Below the pieces are notes generated by a model. It made no database searches, had not been told where the DNA came from, and worked only from the letters and a program-made list of their open reading frames with translations. Positions 21,931 to 29,845 of a stretch of 64,000 bases of DNA are shown piece by piece. Within the stretch, counting starts at the first letter, position 1, and the number at the start of each line of letters is the position of its first letter. The position numbers and the translations under genes are program-made. Source of the DNA: Klebsiella variicola (GTDB lineage: Bacteria; Pseudomonadota; Gammaproteobacteria; Enterobacterales; Enterobacteriaceae); NCBI RefSeq assembly GCF_000828055.2, contig NZ_CP010523.2, forward strand, positions 4,588,001-4,652,000, written 5' to 3'.

Positions 21931-23145
21931 ATGAAAAATAAATACATCCCTACTGCGGCAGGGCTGTATCTCAACTACCTGATTCACGGCATGGGGGTGC
22001 TCTTAATCACCCTCAACATGGCCCATCTTCAGGAACAGTGGGGAACAGACGCTGCTGGCGTATCCATCGTTATCTCCTCGTTAGGTATCGGCAAGCTGGC
22101 GACCATTGTGACCGGCTTTTTGTCGGATCGCTTTGGCCGTAAGCCTTTTATTTATCTGGGGATCCTCAGCTATCTGATCTTCTTCGTCGGCATCCTGCTG
22201 ACTAAAAATATCTATCTGGCCTACGTCTTCGGCATTATGGCGGGCCTGGCGAATAGCTTCCTCGACTCCGGAACCTATCCGGCGCTAATGGAGTCTTTCC
22301 CGCACTCCGCCAGCCGGGCCAACGTGCTGATCAAAGCCTTCGTTTCCGCCGGGCAGTTCCTGCTGCCGTTCATTATCAGCTTCCTGATCTGGGCGAATCT
22401 GTGGTTCGGCTGGTCGTTCGTCATTGCGGCGGGACTGTTTGTCCTGAGCGGCATCTACCTGCTCAAAATGCCATTCCCGGATAGCCAGTCGGCGAAAAAA
22501 GAGGAGGCCCCTACGGCGCAGGCGGAAGCAACTGCCCGGCCGCAGGCTAATAAGCTGGATATGGTGATCTTCACCCTGTACGGCTACATTGGCATGGCAA
22601 CCTTCTATCTGGTCAGCCAGTGGCTGGCGCAGTACGGTCAATTCGTGGTCGGCCTGCCCTACGCCTCGGCGATTAAACTGCTTAGCATCTATACCGTCGG
22701 TTCGCTGGTCTGCGTCTTCGTGACCGCCGCCTTCGTCAAAGAGGTGTTCAGCTCAGCCATCGCCATGATCATCTATACTGGCCTGTCGATGATTTCGCTG
22801 CTGCTGGTGTGCCTGTTCCCGACGCCGATGATGGTCACCGGCTTCGCCTTTATCATCGGCTTTGCCGCCGCCGGCGGGGTACTGCAGTTGGGAGCAACAA
22901 TCATGGCAATGAGTTTCCCGAACGGAAAAGGCAAAGCAACCGGGATCTTCTACACCGCCGGCAGTATCGCCAGCTTCACGATCCCCCTGATCACCGCAAA
23001 GCTTTCGCAGATCAGTATTGCCAGCATTATGTGGTTTGATTTTGCAATCGCCGTGATCGGCTTTGTGATCGCCCTGTACATCGGCTATCGTCAACTGCAG
23101 GCTCGGGCGGCGCAAAAAGTGTCCCGCACCGCAGTCACCGCCTGA
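21931..23145 (+). CDS. MFS transporter, YdiM/YdiN family
   Basis: A 404-residue major facilitator protein with 12 predicted membrane helices. It closely resembles E. coli YdiM along its length (SIVISSLGIG, SDRFGRKPFIYLGI, ANSFLDSGTYPALMESFP, YGYIGMATFYLVSQWLAQYGQFV). GRKPF after helix 2 is the MFS loop motif, and the central loop (about 180-205) is charged and Ala-rich. The second of two adjacent ATGs is chosen: GAGG is then 6 nt upstream and the start aligns with YdiM. The position between ydiB and aroD, as in the E. coli ydi-aroD cluster, suggests uptake or export of quinate, shikimate or a product. Substrate not shown by sequence. Confidence 0.88.
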   Translation: MKNKYIPTAAGLYLNYLIHGMGVLLITLNMAHLQEQWGTDAAGVSIVISSLGIGKLATIVTGFLSDRFGRKPFIYLGILSYLIFFVGILLTKNIYLAYVFGIMAGLANSFLDSGTYPALMESFPHSASRANVLIKAFVSAGQFLLPFIISFLIWANLWFGWSFVIAAGLFVLSGIYLLKMPFPDSQSAKKEEAPTAQAEATARPQANKLDMVIFTLYGYIGMATFYLVSQWLAQYGQFVVGLPYASAIKLLSIYTVGSLVCVFVTAAFVKEVFSSAIAMIIYTGLSMISLLLVCLFPTPMMVTGFAFIIGFAAAGGVLQLGATIMAMSFPNGKGKATGIFYTAGSIASFTIPLITAKLSQISIASIMWFDFAIAVIGFVIALYIGYRQLQARAAQKVSRTAVTA

Positions 23146-23175
23146 GGTTCAACGCGAACAATAATGGATACCTAC

Positions 23176-23931
23176 ATGACAAATGCAGTAACCGTAAAGA
23201 ACATCACCTTTCAGGAAGGGGAAACCCTCATTTGTGTACCGCTGATCGGCAAAACCCTCGATGAGATACTGGGTAACGCCCATGGTCTGGTCGATGCCGG
23301 CGCCGATATTATCGAATGGCGCGTTGACCACTTTACCCAGGTCAGAGACATGACCCAGGTGATGGCCGCGCTGGCGGAAATCCGTGGCGCGCTGAAAGCG
23401 CTCCCGCTGCTGTTCACCTTCCGCAGCAAGAAAGAAGGTGGCGAAACCGAGATCAGCGACGAAGCGTACTTCGCGCTCAATCGCGAAGCCGCGCGCAGCG
23501 GACTGGTTGATGTTATCGATATCGAGCTATTCAATGATGAAGCGCAGATCCGCGCGCTGGTTAACGATGCGCATGCCGCGGGCGTCAAGGTGATCATGAG
23601 TAACCATGATTTCCACAAGACTCCCGCTCAGGAAGATATTATCTATCGCCTGCGCCGCATGCAGGATCTGGGCGCCGACCTGCCGAAGATCGCGGTGATG
23701 CCGCAGTCGCCGCAGGACGTTCTGACCTTGCTTGCCGCTACGCTGACCATGAAAGAAAAATATGCCACTCGCCCGCTGATTACCATGTCGATGGGCAAAT
23801 CCGGTGGCGTTAGCCGGGTGACCGGGCGCTTATTCGGCTCGGCGATGACCTTCGGTACCGTAGGACAGGCTTCTGCGCCAGGACAGATCGCCATCGCCAA
23901 ACTACGTGAAGTGATGGATATTCTCTCCTGA
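23176..23931 (+). CDS. aroD: Type I 3-dehydroquinate dehydratase AroD
   Basis: Converts 3-dehydroquinate to 3-dehydroshikimate by a Schiff-base mechanism. With the ATG at 23176 it has 251 residues. The catalytic residues are H144 in SNHDFHKTP and the Schiff-base lysine K171 in PKIAVMP; RVDH and TFRSKKEGGE are also family-typical. An ATG four codons upstream (23164) is possible; GGA before the second ATG favours the shorter form. It ends the oxidoreductase-ydiB-ydiM operon. Whether it is the cell's only AroD (biosynthetic) or a dedicated catabolic copy cannot be told from this window. Confidence 0.92.
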   Translation: MTNAVTVKNITFQEGETLICVPLIGKTLDEILGNAHGLVDAGADIIEWRVDHFTQVRDMTQVMAALAEIRGALKALPLLFTFRSKKEGGETEISDEAYFALNREAARSGLVDVIDIELFNDEAQIRALVNDAHAAGVKVIMSNHDFHKTPAQEDIIYRLRRMQDLGADLPKIAVMPQSPQDVLTLLAATLTMKEKYATRPLITMSMGKSGGVSRVTGRLFGSAMTFGTVGQASAPGQIAIAKLREVMDILS

Positions 23932-23938
23932 TGCCCGA

Positions 23939-23965
23939 ATGGCCCGGAGGCGATCTCCGGGCCAT
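23939..23965. terminator. Inverted repeat between convergent aroD and lysR
   Basis: A perfect 11-bp stem (ATGGCCCGGAG / CTCCGGGCCAT) with a 5-nt loop, 7 nt past the aroD stop and 3 nt before the lysR 3' end. There is no T-tract on either strand. It is likely a bidirectional transcript-end structure. Confidence 0.65.
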
Positions 23966-23968
23966 CCG

Positions 23969-24865
23969 CTAACAGAGATTCTGGCTGTCGTGGATAACCA
24001 CATTTTTAAATGACTGTAGCGCCGGGGAAAGTAACCGATCTTTCATTGTCGCCAGATAGATATAGCGTGGGGGGATGGTGTTTTTAATCTTCAGGATGTG
24101 AACGTTGTAATAGGAGAGCGCGGAGATCCGCGGCATAATCGCGATCCCATAGTCAATACTGACCAACCCGGCCATCGCGGTATCCTCATCCACGTAGCAG
24201 GCGATCTCCGGCACCAGCTTTTGCTGCATAAACACATTATCGATAAACGGACGTAAACCGCTATTCTCTGAAAAATAGATATAGGGATAATGAATCGTCT
24301 CTACCAGATCGACCTCATGTTCATACAGGCGGGCCAACGGATGATCCTTCGCCGTGACCACCACCAGCTCCTGCTGAATAACAGGAATAAAATCGATATC
24401 CGGCTCATCCGCAATATAAGAGCAAATCGCCAGATCGACTTTGCCAGCTTTCAGCTCCTGCAATAGGGTCAGCGATGTCCCCTGAGTAAAAGAAAAAGTA
24501 ACGTTGTGACATTCAGGTGAAAGAGAATATTGATTAATTAACTGCGGAACAACATATTCGCCCATCGTGTAAATAAAGGCGATGCGAATATTCTCTTTAT
24601 TCTCGGCGCCATTTTTTTGTAATGTCATCCGGCCATTCTCCAGCGAGGCCAGCGCATCTTCGACATACGGCAAAAAACGCTTGCCGTTTTGCGTAATTTT
24701 AACGTTCCGTCCCTGTCTGGCGAACAGCGCGACCCCTAACTCCTTCTCCAGCTCCGATATCGCATGGCTTAGCGAGGGCTGGGTGATGCACAGACTGGAG
24801 GCGGCTTCGGTGTAATGTTCGGTTTCAGACAGACGTTTAAAATAATAAAGTTGCTTTAGGTTCAT
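23969..24865 (-). CDS. LysR-family transcriptional regulator of the quinate/shikimate-type block
   Basis: A 298-residue LysR-type regulator. The N-terminal winged helix-turn-helix (LKQLYYFKRLSETEHYTEAA, CITQPSLSHAISELEKELG) is followed by a linker helix and a two-lobed effector domain. It is convergent with aroD and divergent from the MFS gene at 25097; the gap carries a T-N11-A box matching one upstream of the oxidoreductase operon, so it probably controls both units. The inducer may be quinate, shikimate or a dehydro-product; this is inferred from neighbours only. The ribosome site is weak. I do not recognise a named orthologue. Confidence 0.88.
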   Translation of the reverse strand: MNLKQLYYFKRLSETEHYTEAASSLCITQPSLSHAISELEKELGVALFARQGRNVKITQNGKRFLPYVEDALASLENGRMTLQKNGAENKENIRIAFIYTMGEYVVPQLINQYSLSPECHNVTFSFTQGTSLTLLQELKAGKVDLAICSYIADEPDIDFIPVIQQELVVVTAKDHPLARLYEHEVDLVETIHYPYIYFSENSGLRPFIDNVFMQQKLVPEIACYVDEDTAMAGLVSIDYGIAIMPRISALSYYNVHILKIKNTIPPRYIYLATMKDRLLSPALQSFKNVVIHDSQNLC

Positions 24866-24985
24866 TATTTTTGCCCGTATAATATAAGAATAAATGCACT
24901 GACGCTAATATACCATGCAAGCCACCAATAATGTGCGGGAGCGGGTAAATATCGGCGTTACATCAAATATTCTTTTGTGAAGCGT

Positions 24986-25015
24986 ATGAATGTGCAACAA
25001 AGCGTTGCCATTCAT
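24986..25015. promoter_or_regulatory. 30-bp imperfect palindrome in the lysR-MFS gap
   Basis: ATGAATG-T-GCAAC, a 5-nt centre, then GTTGC-CATTCAT: 12 paired bases per arm with one bulge. Its right arm overlaps the CATAGA box by three bases. Candidate binding site of the LysR protein or a second regulator. Confidence 0.5.
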
Positions 25016-25030
25016 AGATACTATCTATAG
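25013..25030. promoter_or_regulatory. Candidate LysR-type operator CATAGA-N6-CTATAG (copy 2)
   Basis: CATAGATACTATCTATAG contains ATAG-N7-CTAT with T-N11-A spacing; here the inner bases extend the palindrome to 7 bp per arm (ATAGATA-C-TATCTAT). It lies 66 nt before the MFS start and 147 nt from the lysR start. Same outer sequence as 18867-18884. Confidence 0.65.
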
Positions 25031-25042
25031 TTCCTGGAGATG

Positions 25043-25070
25043 TTTTTGCATGTGCGAATATATGCAAAAA
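25043..25070. promoter_or_regulatory. Inverted repeat TTTTTGCAT-N10-ATGCAAAAA
   Basis: A perfect 9-bp inverted repeat with a 10-nt centre, 26 nt before the MFS start codon. It could act as an operator or as a leader mRNA hairpin. It is the third palindrome within 85 nt. Confidence 0.45.
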
Positions 25071-25096
25071 TATTTTAAACTTTAAAGGAACTCGCT

Positions 25097-26407
25097 ATGA
25101 GTATGTCAAACTCTCAGGAAGTCCTCACTTCCTCATCGGGGACGAAAAAAAGAAGCCGCGTTCGGATAGTTATTTTACTGCTGTTGTCCGTCGGAACGAT
25201 GATCAATTATCTCGATCGCACCATCCTGGGTATTGTCGCCCCACAATTAACCCAGGAAATTCATATCGATCCAGCGATGATGGGCATCATTTTCTCCGCC
25301 TTTGCCTGGACCTATGCGCTGGCGCAGATCCCTGGCGGGGTATTTTTAGACCGTTTTGGTAACAAGCTCACCTATGCCCTGTCTATTTTCTTCTGGTCGC
25401 TGTTTACTCTGCTGCAAAGTTTTACCCTCGGGCTGAAAACCCTGCTCCTCCTGCGCCTGGGGCTTGGCGTCAGCGAAGCACCCTGCTTTCCGGCCAACAG
25501 CCGCATCGTCAGCACCTGGTTTCCCCAGCATGAGCGCGCGCGGGCGACGGCAACATATACAGTTGGCGAATATATAGGGCTGGCCGCTTTCTCGCCGCTG
25601 TTATTTTTAATCCTCGAACACCATGGCTGGAGAACGCTGTTTTTTCTCACCGGCGGATTAGGTATTTTATTTACGTTGGTGTGGTGGCGTTTTTATCACG
25701 AACCGCATGAATCACGCACGGCTAATAAAGCAGAGTTGGATTACATCGGCGCAAACAACATTAACAATAAAATCCAGAACGTTCCATTTAACTGGCGTGA
25801 CGCCAGGTGTCTGCTGGGCTGTCGTCAGATCGTAGGCGCCAGTCTGGGCCAGTTTGCCGGGAACACCACGCTGGTGTTTTTTCTGACGTGGTTTCCCAGC
25901 TATCTTGCCAACGAGCGCCATCTCCCCTGGCTTCACGTTGGATTCTTCGCCACCTGGCCCTTCCTCGCCGCCGCGATCGGCATCCTCTTCGGCGGCTGGA
26001 TCTCGGACCGGTTGCTGAAGCGAACCGGCTCCGTCAACATCAGTCGAAAGTTACCAATAATTTCCGGTTTACTACTGTCCAGCTGTATTATTGCGGCGAA
26101 CTGGGTAAGCGCTAACAGCACCGTAATCATTATTATGTCGGTGGCATTTTTTGGCCAGGGGATGGTCGGTCTGGGCTGGACCTTAATTTCTGATATTGCC
26201 CCGGAAAATATGGCAGGCCTCACCGGCGGCATATTTAATTTTTGCGCCAATATGGCATCTATTATTGCGCCACTGATAATTGGTGTGATTATCTCCGCAA
26301 CGGGTAATTTCTTTTACGCGCTGATCTACGTCGGCCTGACGGCGCTGATCGGCGTGATTGCCTACATTTTTATCATCGGCGATATCAAGCGTATCGTCCT
26401 GGAGTAG
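25097..26407 (+). CDS. MFS transporter, anion:cation symporter (ACS) family
   Basis: A 436-residue transporter with 12 predicted membrane segments after a polar N-terminus. It has the ACS-type first-helix motif INYLDRTILGIVAPQL near residue 37, DRFGNKLTY after helix 2 and the central loop motif RIVSTWFPQHERARATA. Relatives carry sugar acids and other organic anions (galactonate, glucarate, tartrate). AAGGA lies 7 nt before the ATG. Divergent from lysR and preceded by the LysR box, it is probably a transporter for the substrate of the neighbouring operon. The specific anion is not evident from the sequence. Confidence 0.85.
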   Translation: MSMSNSQEVLTSSSGTKKRSRVRIVILLLLSVGTMINYLDRTILGIVAPQLTQEIHIDPAMMGIIFSAFAWTYALAQIPGGVFLDRFGNKLTYALSIFFWSLFTLLQSFTLGLKTLLLLRLGLGVSEAPCFPANSRIVSTWFPQHERARATATYTVGEYIGLAAFSPLLFLILEHHGWRTLFFLTGGLGILFTLVWWRFYHEPHESRTANKAELDYIGANNINNKIQNVPFNWRDARCLLGCRQIVGASLGQFAGNTTLVFFLTWFPSYLANERHLPWLHVGFFATWPFLAAAIGILFGGWISDRLLKRTGSVNISRKLPIISGLLLSSCIIAANWVSANSTVIIIMSVAFFGQGMVGLGWTLISDIAPENMAGLTGGIFNFCANMASIIAPLIIGVIISATGNFFYALIYVGLTALIGVIAYIFIIGDIKRIVLE

Positions 26408-26412
26408 TCAGC

Positions 26413-26442
26413 TTGCCCCGGCGACGCGGCTCGCCGGGGCAA
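26413..26442. terminator. Inverted repeat between convergent MFS gene and setA
   Basis: A perfect 12-bp stem (TTGCCCCGGCGA / TCGCCGGGGCAA) with a 6-nt loop, between two convergent stop codons. No T-tract; a bidirectional terminator-like structure. It marks the right edge of the accessory block. Confidence 0.65.
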
Positions 26443-26451
26443 GGCAGATTG

Positions 26452-27636
26452 TCAGATATCCTTCACCTTGCTGGTCAAAAACAGCGTCACCAGCGAAATC
26501 GCGGCGATCGTCCAGTAGACGCTGGCATGGCCATAACTTTGCGACAGCGCCCCCTGCATCACGCCGGCGAGGATCACGCCGGTGGAAATACTGTTGGTGA
26601 ACAGGGTGGTCGCTGCCCCCGCCCGGCCCGGCATTAAATCCTGGAACCACAGCATACCGATCCCGGCGATAATACCGATAAAGACCGCGTTAAATAGCTG
26701 CAGGGCCAGCAGCGCCGTACGGCCATGAAACAGAATCAACCCGGCATAAAACAGCACACCGGCCGCGACCGCCGCCACCATCATTTTACGTTTACCAAAG
26801 CGCTTCACGTAGTAGCCGGCGAGGATCATCGCCGGTATTTCCAGTCCGGCGGCGGTGCCCATCAGGATCCCGGCAAGGCTGTCGGGAAGACCGAGATCGT
26901 TACTGATCCACAGCGGCATATCAATGATATACATCGTGTTGCAGGTCCACATCAGCGTGGAGGCGATAAACAGCATGCGCACGTTCTTATCCTGCCAGCC
27001 GCCGACCTGCACCAGCGCCGCCGCCTCTTCCGAAGGCTGTTCCACCCGCGGGACCGAGGGCAGTTTAATGGCAATCAGCGCCAGACTAATCACAAAGATG
27101 CCCGCCGCAATGGAAAACATGGTGGTAAAGCCATAATTGAGGGCCAGCATAAAGGCCAGCGGCGGGCCAATAACCCACGCCAGCGACAGCTGGGCGCGCA
27201 TGATCGAGCTGAACATCACCACTTCCCGCGCCGAGCTGTCGGCATACTCCCGGGCCAGGGCGAAGAGCTGCGGCATGGCGGCATTGGCGATGGACGCCAG
27301 CATCACCCCGCAGGTAATTAACGTCAGGTAGTGACGGTTGAAGGCAAACAGCAGCGCATTGCCCACCGCCATCAGGCAGCAGAGCATAATTAACCGCCGC
27401 CGATCGCCGCGGCTATCAGAGCGCTTAGCCAACGCCAGACTCACCAGGATCCCGGCAATGGCATTTACCGTGTAGAACAGGCCCACCCAGAACGGCTGCG
27501 CCCCTACTTCGCGGCTGAGAAACAAACTCAACGTCGGCGCCTGCAACGCGCCCGCCACGCCCATCATAAAAGCAACCAGCATAAAGGCGGCATACACGCC
27601 GTTTAGCCGTCGTCCCATCGTCATCAACCACAGCAT
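26452..27636 (-). CDS. setA: Sugar efflux transporter SetA
   Basis: MFS exporter of sugars and glucosides that helps relieve sugar-phosphate stress. The 394 residues are very similar to E. coli SetA (GVYAAFMLVAFMMGVAGALQ, REVGAQPFWVGLFYTVNAIA, FQDLMPGRAGAATTLFTNS) with 12 predicted membrane helices. AAGGA lies 6 nt before the ATG. It starts 30 nt after the sgrS terminator, and in E. coli it is partly co-transcribed with sgrS, linking export to SgrR-controlled stress. Confidence 0.95.
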   Translation of the reverse strand: MLWLMTMGRRLNGVYAAFMLVAFMMGVAGALQAPTLSLFLSREVGAQPFWVGLFYTVNAIAGILVSLALAKRSDSRGDRRRLIMLCCLMAVGNALLFAFNRHYLTLITCGVMLASIANAAMPQLFALAREYADSSAREVVMFSSIMRAQLSLAWVIGPPLAFMLALNYGFTTMFSIAAGIFVISLALIAIKLPSVPRVEQPSEEAAALVQVGGWQDKNVRMLFIASTLMWTCNTMYIIDMPLWISNDLGLPDSLAGILMGTAAGLEIPAMILAGYYVKRFGKRKMMVAAVAAGVLFYAGLILFHGRTALLALQLFNAVFIGIIAGIGMLWFQDLMPGRAGAATTLFTNSISTGVILAGVMQGALSQSYGHASVYWTIAAISLVTLFLTSKVKDI

Positions 27637-27672
27637 GGAATGTCCTTAACACACGCGAAGTAAACGAAAAAA

Positions 27673-27695
27673 GCCAGCAGAGGATTTCTGCTGGC
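27673..27695 (-). terminator. SgrS Rho-independent terminator
   Basis: GCCAGCAGA / TCTGCTGGC stem with a 5-nt loop, followed on the minus strand by TTTTTT (27672-27667). This is the SgrS 3' end; the terminator U-tail is also part of the known Hfq-binding module of SgrS. Confidence 0.9.
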
Positions 27696-27704
27696 GGGTG
27701 ATTC

Positions 27705-27873
27705 TATACTCTATGGGTTTCATGTTGCAGGACAAAACGGTTAACCGTTTTGCACAGCGCTTGTGCTGGCCCTGAAAGGGTGAGCGTGGCCAGAACGTCA
27801 GACCCTGAGCGCATCGACAGCGAAACGAGCGGTCGCGGCCAACGCCCCTGCAGCGTGAAAAACGACGAGTATA
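27705..27873. repeat. ERIC-type palindromic element within sgrS
   Basis: A 169-bp element bounded by TATACTC inverted ends. Read on the minus strand, its left end (TTCACGCTGCAGGGGCGTTG) and right end (CCTGCAACATGAA then AGAGTATA) match the two ends of enterobacterial ERIC/IRU repeats. The middle is longer and diverged from the standard ~127-bp ERIC. It includes a perfect 20-bp palindrome at 27733-27752 (CAAAACGGTT and its complement) and further stems. It abuts the SgrS seed. Confidence 0.75.
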
Positions 27874-27907
27874 ACACCAATACTCAGTCACACATGATGT
27901 CTGCAAG

Positions 27908-28060
27908 TCAATGATCAGAGGCCTTTGACGTCACTCCCCACTGCATCAGTTCTCCCAGGATTTCCTGTTGTCGTCCTGCCATCAGGCGGGCCAGCCAGGA
28001 CGCATCCTGCGTCGCAGAAAAATAGCGCTGGTAGAACGATTTTGCGGTAGACCTCATCAT
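27908..28060 (-). CDS. sgrT: Small protein SgrT, inhibitor of glucose PTS
   Basis: A 50-codon ORF inside sgrS. SgrT inhibits the glucose transporter EIICB(Glc) during sugar-phosphate stress. The core FYQRYFSAT aligns with FYQHYFTAT of E. coli SgrT (43 residues), and the C-terminal ELMQW also aligns. The N-terminus (MMRSTAKS) and the middle are diverged. GGAGG lies 5 nt before the first ATG and 8 nt before a second, adjacent ATG (28057), so 49 residues is equally possible. The ORF ends before the ptsG-pairing region and is intact despite the nearby ERIC insertion. Confidence 0.88.
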   Translation of the reverse strand: MMRSTAKSFYQRYFSATQDASWLARLMAGRQQEILGELMQWGVTSKASDH

Positions 28061-28147
28061 ATTCACCTCCTCGCTTCATCGGGATTCATTATTGGCTTAA
28101 TATGGGGAGTAATAAATTGCTGAGTTTTGCGCAGGAGTTCCCCTTTT

Positions 28148-29803
28148 ATGTCTTCCAGCCGTCTGCAACAACAGTTCATCCGCTTATGGCAGTGCTGCGA
28201 CGGCAAGTCGCAGGAGACCACCCTCAACGAGCTGGCGGAAATGCTGAGCTGCTCGCGTCGCCATATGCGCACCCTGCTCAATATGATGGAGTCCCGCGGC
28301 TGGCTGGCCTGGGAGGCGGAGGCAGGCCGCGGCAAGCGTTCGCGGCTAACCTTTCTCTATACCGGCCTCGCCCTGCAGCAGCAGCGTGCCGAAGATCTCC
28401 TCGAGCAGGATCGCATCGATCAGCTGGTGCAGCTGGTCGGCGATAAGGCCGCCGTCCGCCAGATGCTGATCTCTCATCTTGGCCGCAGCTTTCGCCAGGG
28501 ACGCCATATCCTGCGCGTGCTCTACTATCGTCCGATGAAGAATTTACTGCCCGGCAGTGCGCTGCGGCGTTCGGAAACGCATATTGCCCGGCAAATTTTC
28601 AGCGCCCTGACGCGGGTAAATGAGGAAAATGGGGAACTGGAAGCCGATATTGCCCACCACTGGCAGCAACTGACCCCCACCCACTGGCGCTTTTTCCTCC
28701 GTCCCGGCATCCATTTTCACCACGGCCGTGAGCTGGAGATGGCGGATGTGATCGCCTCTCTGCAGCGCAGCAATGCCCTGCCGCTCTATTCACATATCGA
28801 ACGCATCGAATCGCCCACCGCCTGGACCCTGGATATTCATCTGCGCCAGCCCGACCGCTGGCTGCCCTGGCTGCTGGGTCAGGTGCCGGCGATGGTGCTG
28901 CCGCAGGAGTGGCAGACCATGAACCACTTTTCCTCCATGCCGGTCGGCACCGGCCCTTATGCCGTGGTGCGTAACAATCAGAACCAGCTCAAGATCCATG
29001 CCTTTGAAGACTATTTTGGCTACCGGGCGCTGATCGATGAGGTGAACGTCTGGGTGCTGCCGGAAATTAGTGAAGAGCCCAATGGCGGCCTGACGCTGCA
29101 GGGCAATACCGAAAGCGAAAAAGCGGTGGAGAGTCGCCTGGAAGAGGGCTGCTATTACCTGCTGTTCGACTCGCGAAGCCCGCTGGGGGCCAACGACGCG
29201 GTGCGTCGCTGGTTAAGCTATCTGTTTCAGCCCGCCAACCTGCTCTACCATGCGGGCGAACACTACCAGGGCAACTGGTTTCCCGCCTACGGCCTGCTGC
29301 CGCGCTGGCATCACGCCAGCAACCACGCCTGCGAGAAGCCGGCGGGGCTGGAGACCGTCACCCTCACCTATTACCGCGATCACGTCGAACATCGGGTGAT
29401 CGGCGGGATTATGCGCGACCTGCTGGCAGCGCATCAGGTAAAACTGGAGATCCAGGAGCTGGAGTATGATGCCTGGCATCGCGGCGAGGTGGTCAGCGAT
29501 ATCTGGCTTAACAGCGTTAACTTCACCTTACCGATCGAATTCTCACTCTTCGCCTATCTGTACGAAGTCCCGCTCATTCAGCGCTGCATCCCCATTGACT
29601 GGCAGGCAGACGCCTGCCGCTGGCGCGCGGGAGAGTTTAATCCGGCCACCTGGAGCCAGCGGCTGCTGGCCGGGCAACATATCGTGCCGCTGATCCACCA
29701 CTGGCTGATGATTCAGGGGCAGCGCAGTATGCGCGGCGTACGGATGAACACCCTCGGCTGGTTCGACTTTAAATCCGCGTGGTTTGCGCCGCCGGAGCCG
29801 TAA
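28148..29803 (+). CDS. sgrR: Transcriptional regulator SgrR
   Basis: Activator of sgrS under glucose-phosphate stress. The ATG at 28148 gives 551 residues ([20 protein letters not shown]), the E. coli length; an upstream in-frame start adds seven residues without support. The N-terminal winged helix-turn-helix (about 1-115, [20 protein letters not shown]) is fused to a solute-binding-protein-like domain (about 160-551, [31 protein letters not shown]) presumed to sense a sugar phosphate. It is divergent from sgrS across 67 nt. Confidence 0.96.
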   Translation: MSSSRLQQQFIRLWQCCDGKSQETTLNELAEMLSCSRRHMRTLLNMMESRGWLAWEAEAGRGKRSRLTFLYTGLALQQQRAEDLLEQDRIDQLVQLVGDKAAVRQMLISHLGRSFRQGRHILRVLYYRPMKNLLPGSALRRSETHIARQIFSALTRVNEENGELEADIAHHWQQLTPTHWRFFLRPGIHFHHGRELEMADVIASLQRSNALPLYSHIERIESPTAWTLDIHLRQPDRWLPWLLGQVPAMVLPQEWQTMNHFSSMPVGTGPYAVVRNNQNQLKIHAFEDYFGYRALIDEVNVWVLPEISEEPNGGLTLQGNTESEKAVESRLEEGCYYLLFDSRSPLGANDAVRRWLSYLFQPANLLYHAGEHYQGNWFPAYGLLPRWHHASNHACEKPAGLETVTLTYYRDHVEHRVIGGIMRDLLAAHQVKLEIQELEYDAWHRGEVVSDIWLNSVNFTLPIEFSLFAYLYEVPLIQRCIPIDWQADACRWRAGEFNPATWSQRLLAGQHIVPLIHHWLMIQGQRSMRGVRMNTLGWFDFKSAWFAPPEP

Positions 29804-29845
29804 GCGCTTTCCGTCATCTGACAAAATCATTACACTAAGGCCGTT

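Larger units (their letters stand above)
27667..28080 (-). ncRNA. sgrS: SgrS small RNA gene, enlarged by an ERIC-type insertion
   Basis: SgrS is the Hfq-dependent sRNA that blocks ptsG and other sugar-transport mRNAs during glucose-phosphate stress. Conserved parts on the minus strand are the 5' end (GATGAAGCGAGGAGGTG), the sgrT ORF, the ptsG-pairing stretch GTGTGACTGAGTATTGGTGT (27893-27874), and the 3' segment AATCACCCGCCAGCAG ending in a terminator hairpin with six Ts (27695-27667). In E. coli the seed and 3' segment are adjacent and the RNA is about 227 nt. Here a 169-bp palindromic element (27705-27873) separates them, giving about 414 nt. The 5' end is taken from E. coli similarity. Confidence 0.88.

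Noticed and set aside
18647..26451. Genomic island mobilised by an integrase or IS
   Set aside because: No integrase, transposase, tRNA or direct-repeat boundaries were seen; coding composition matches the flanks, so recent mobile-element insertion is not supported.
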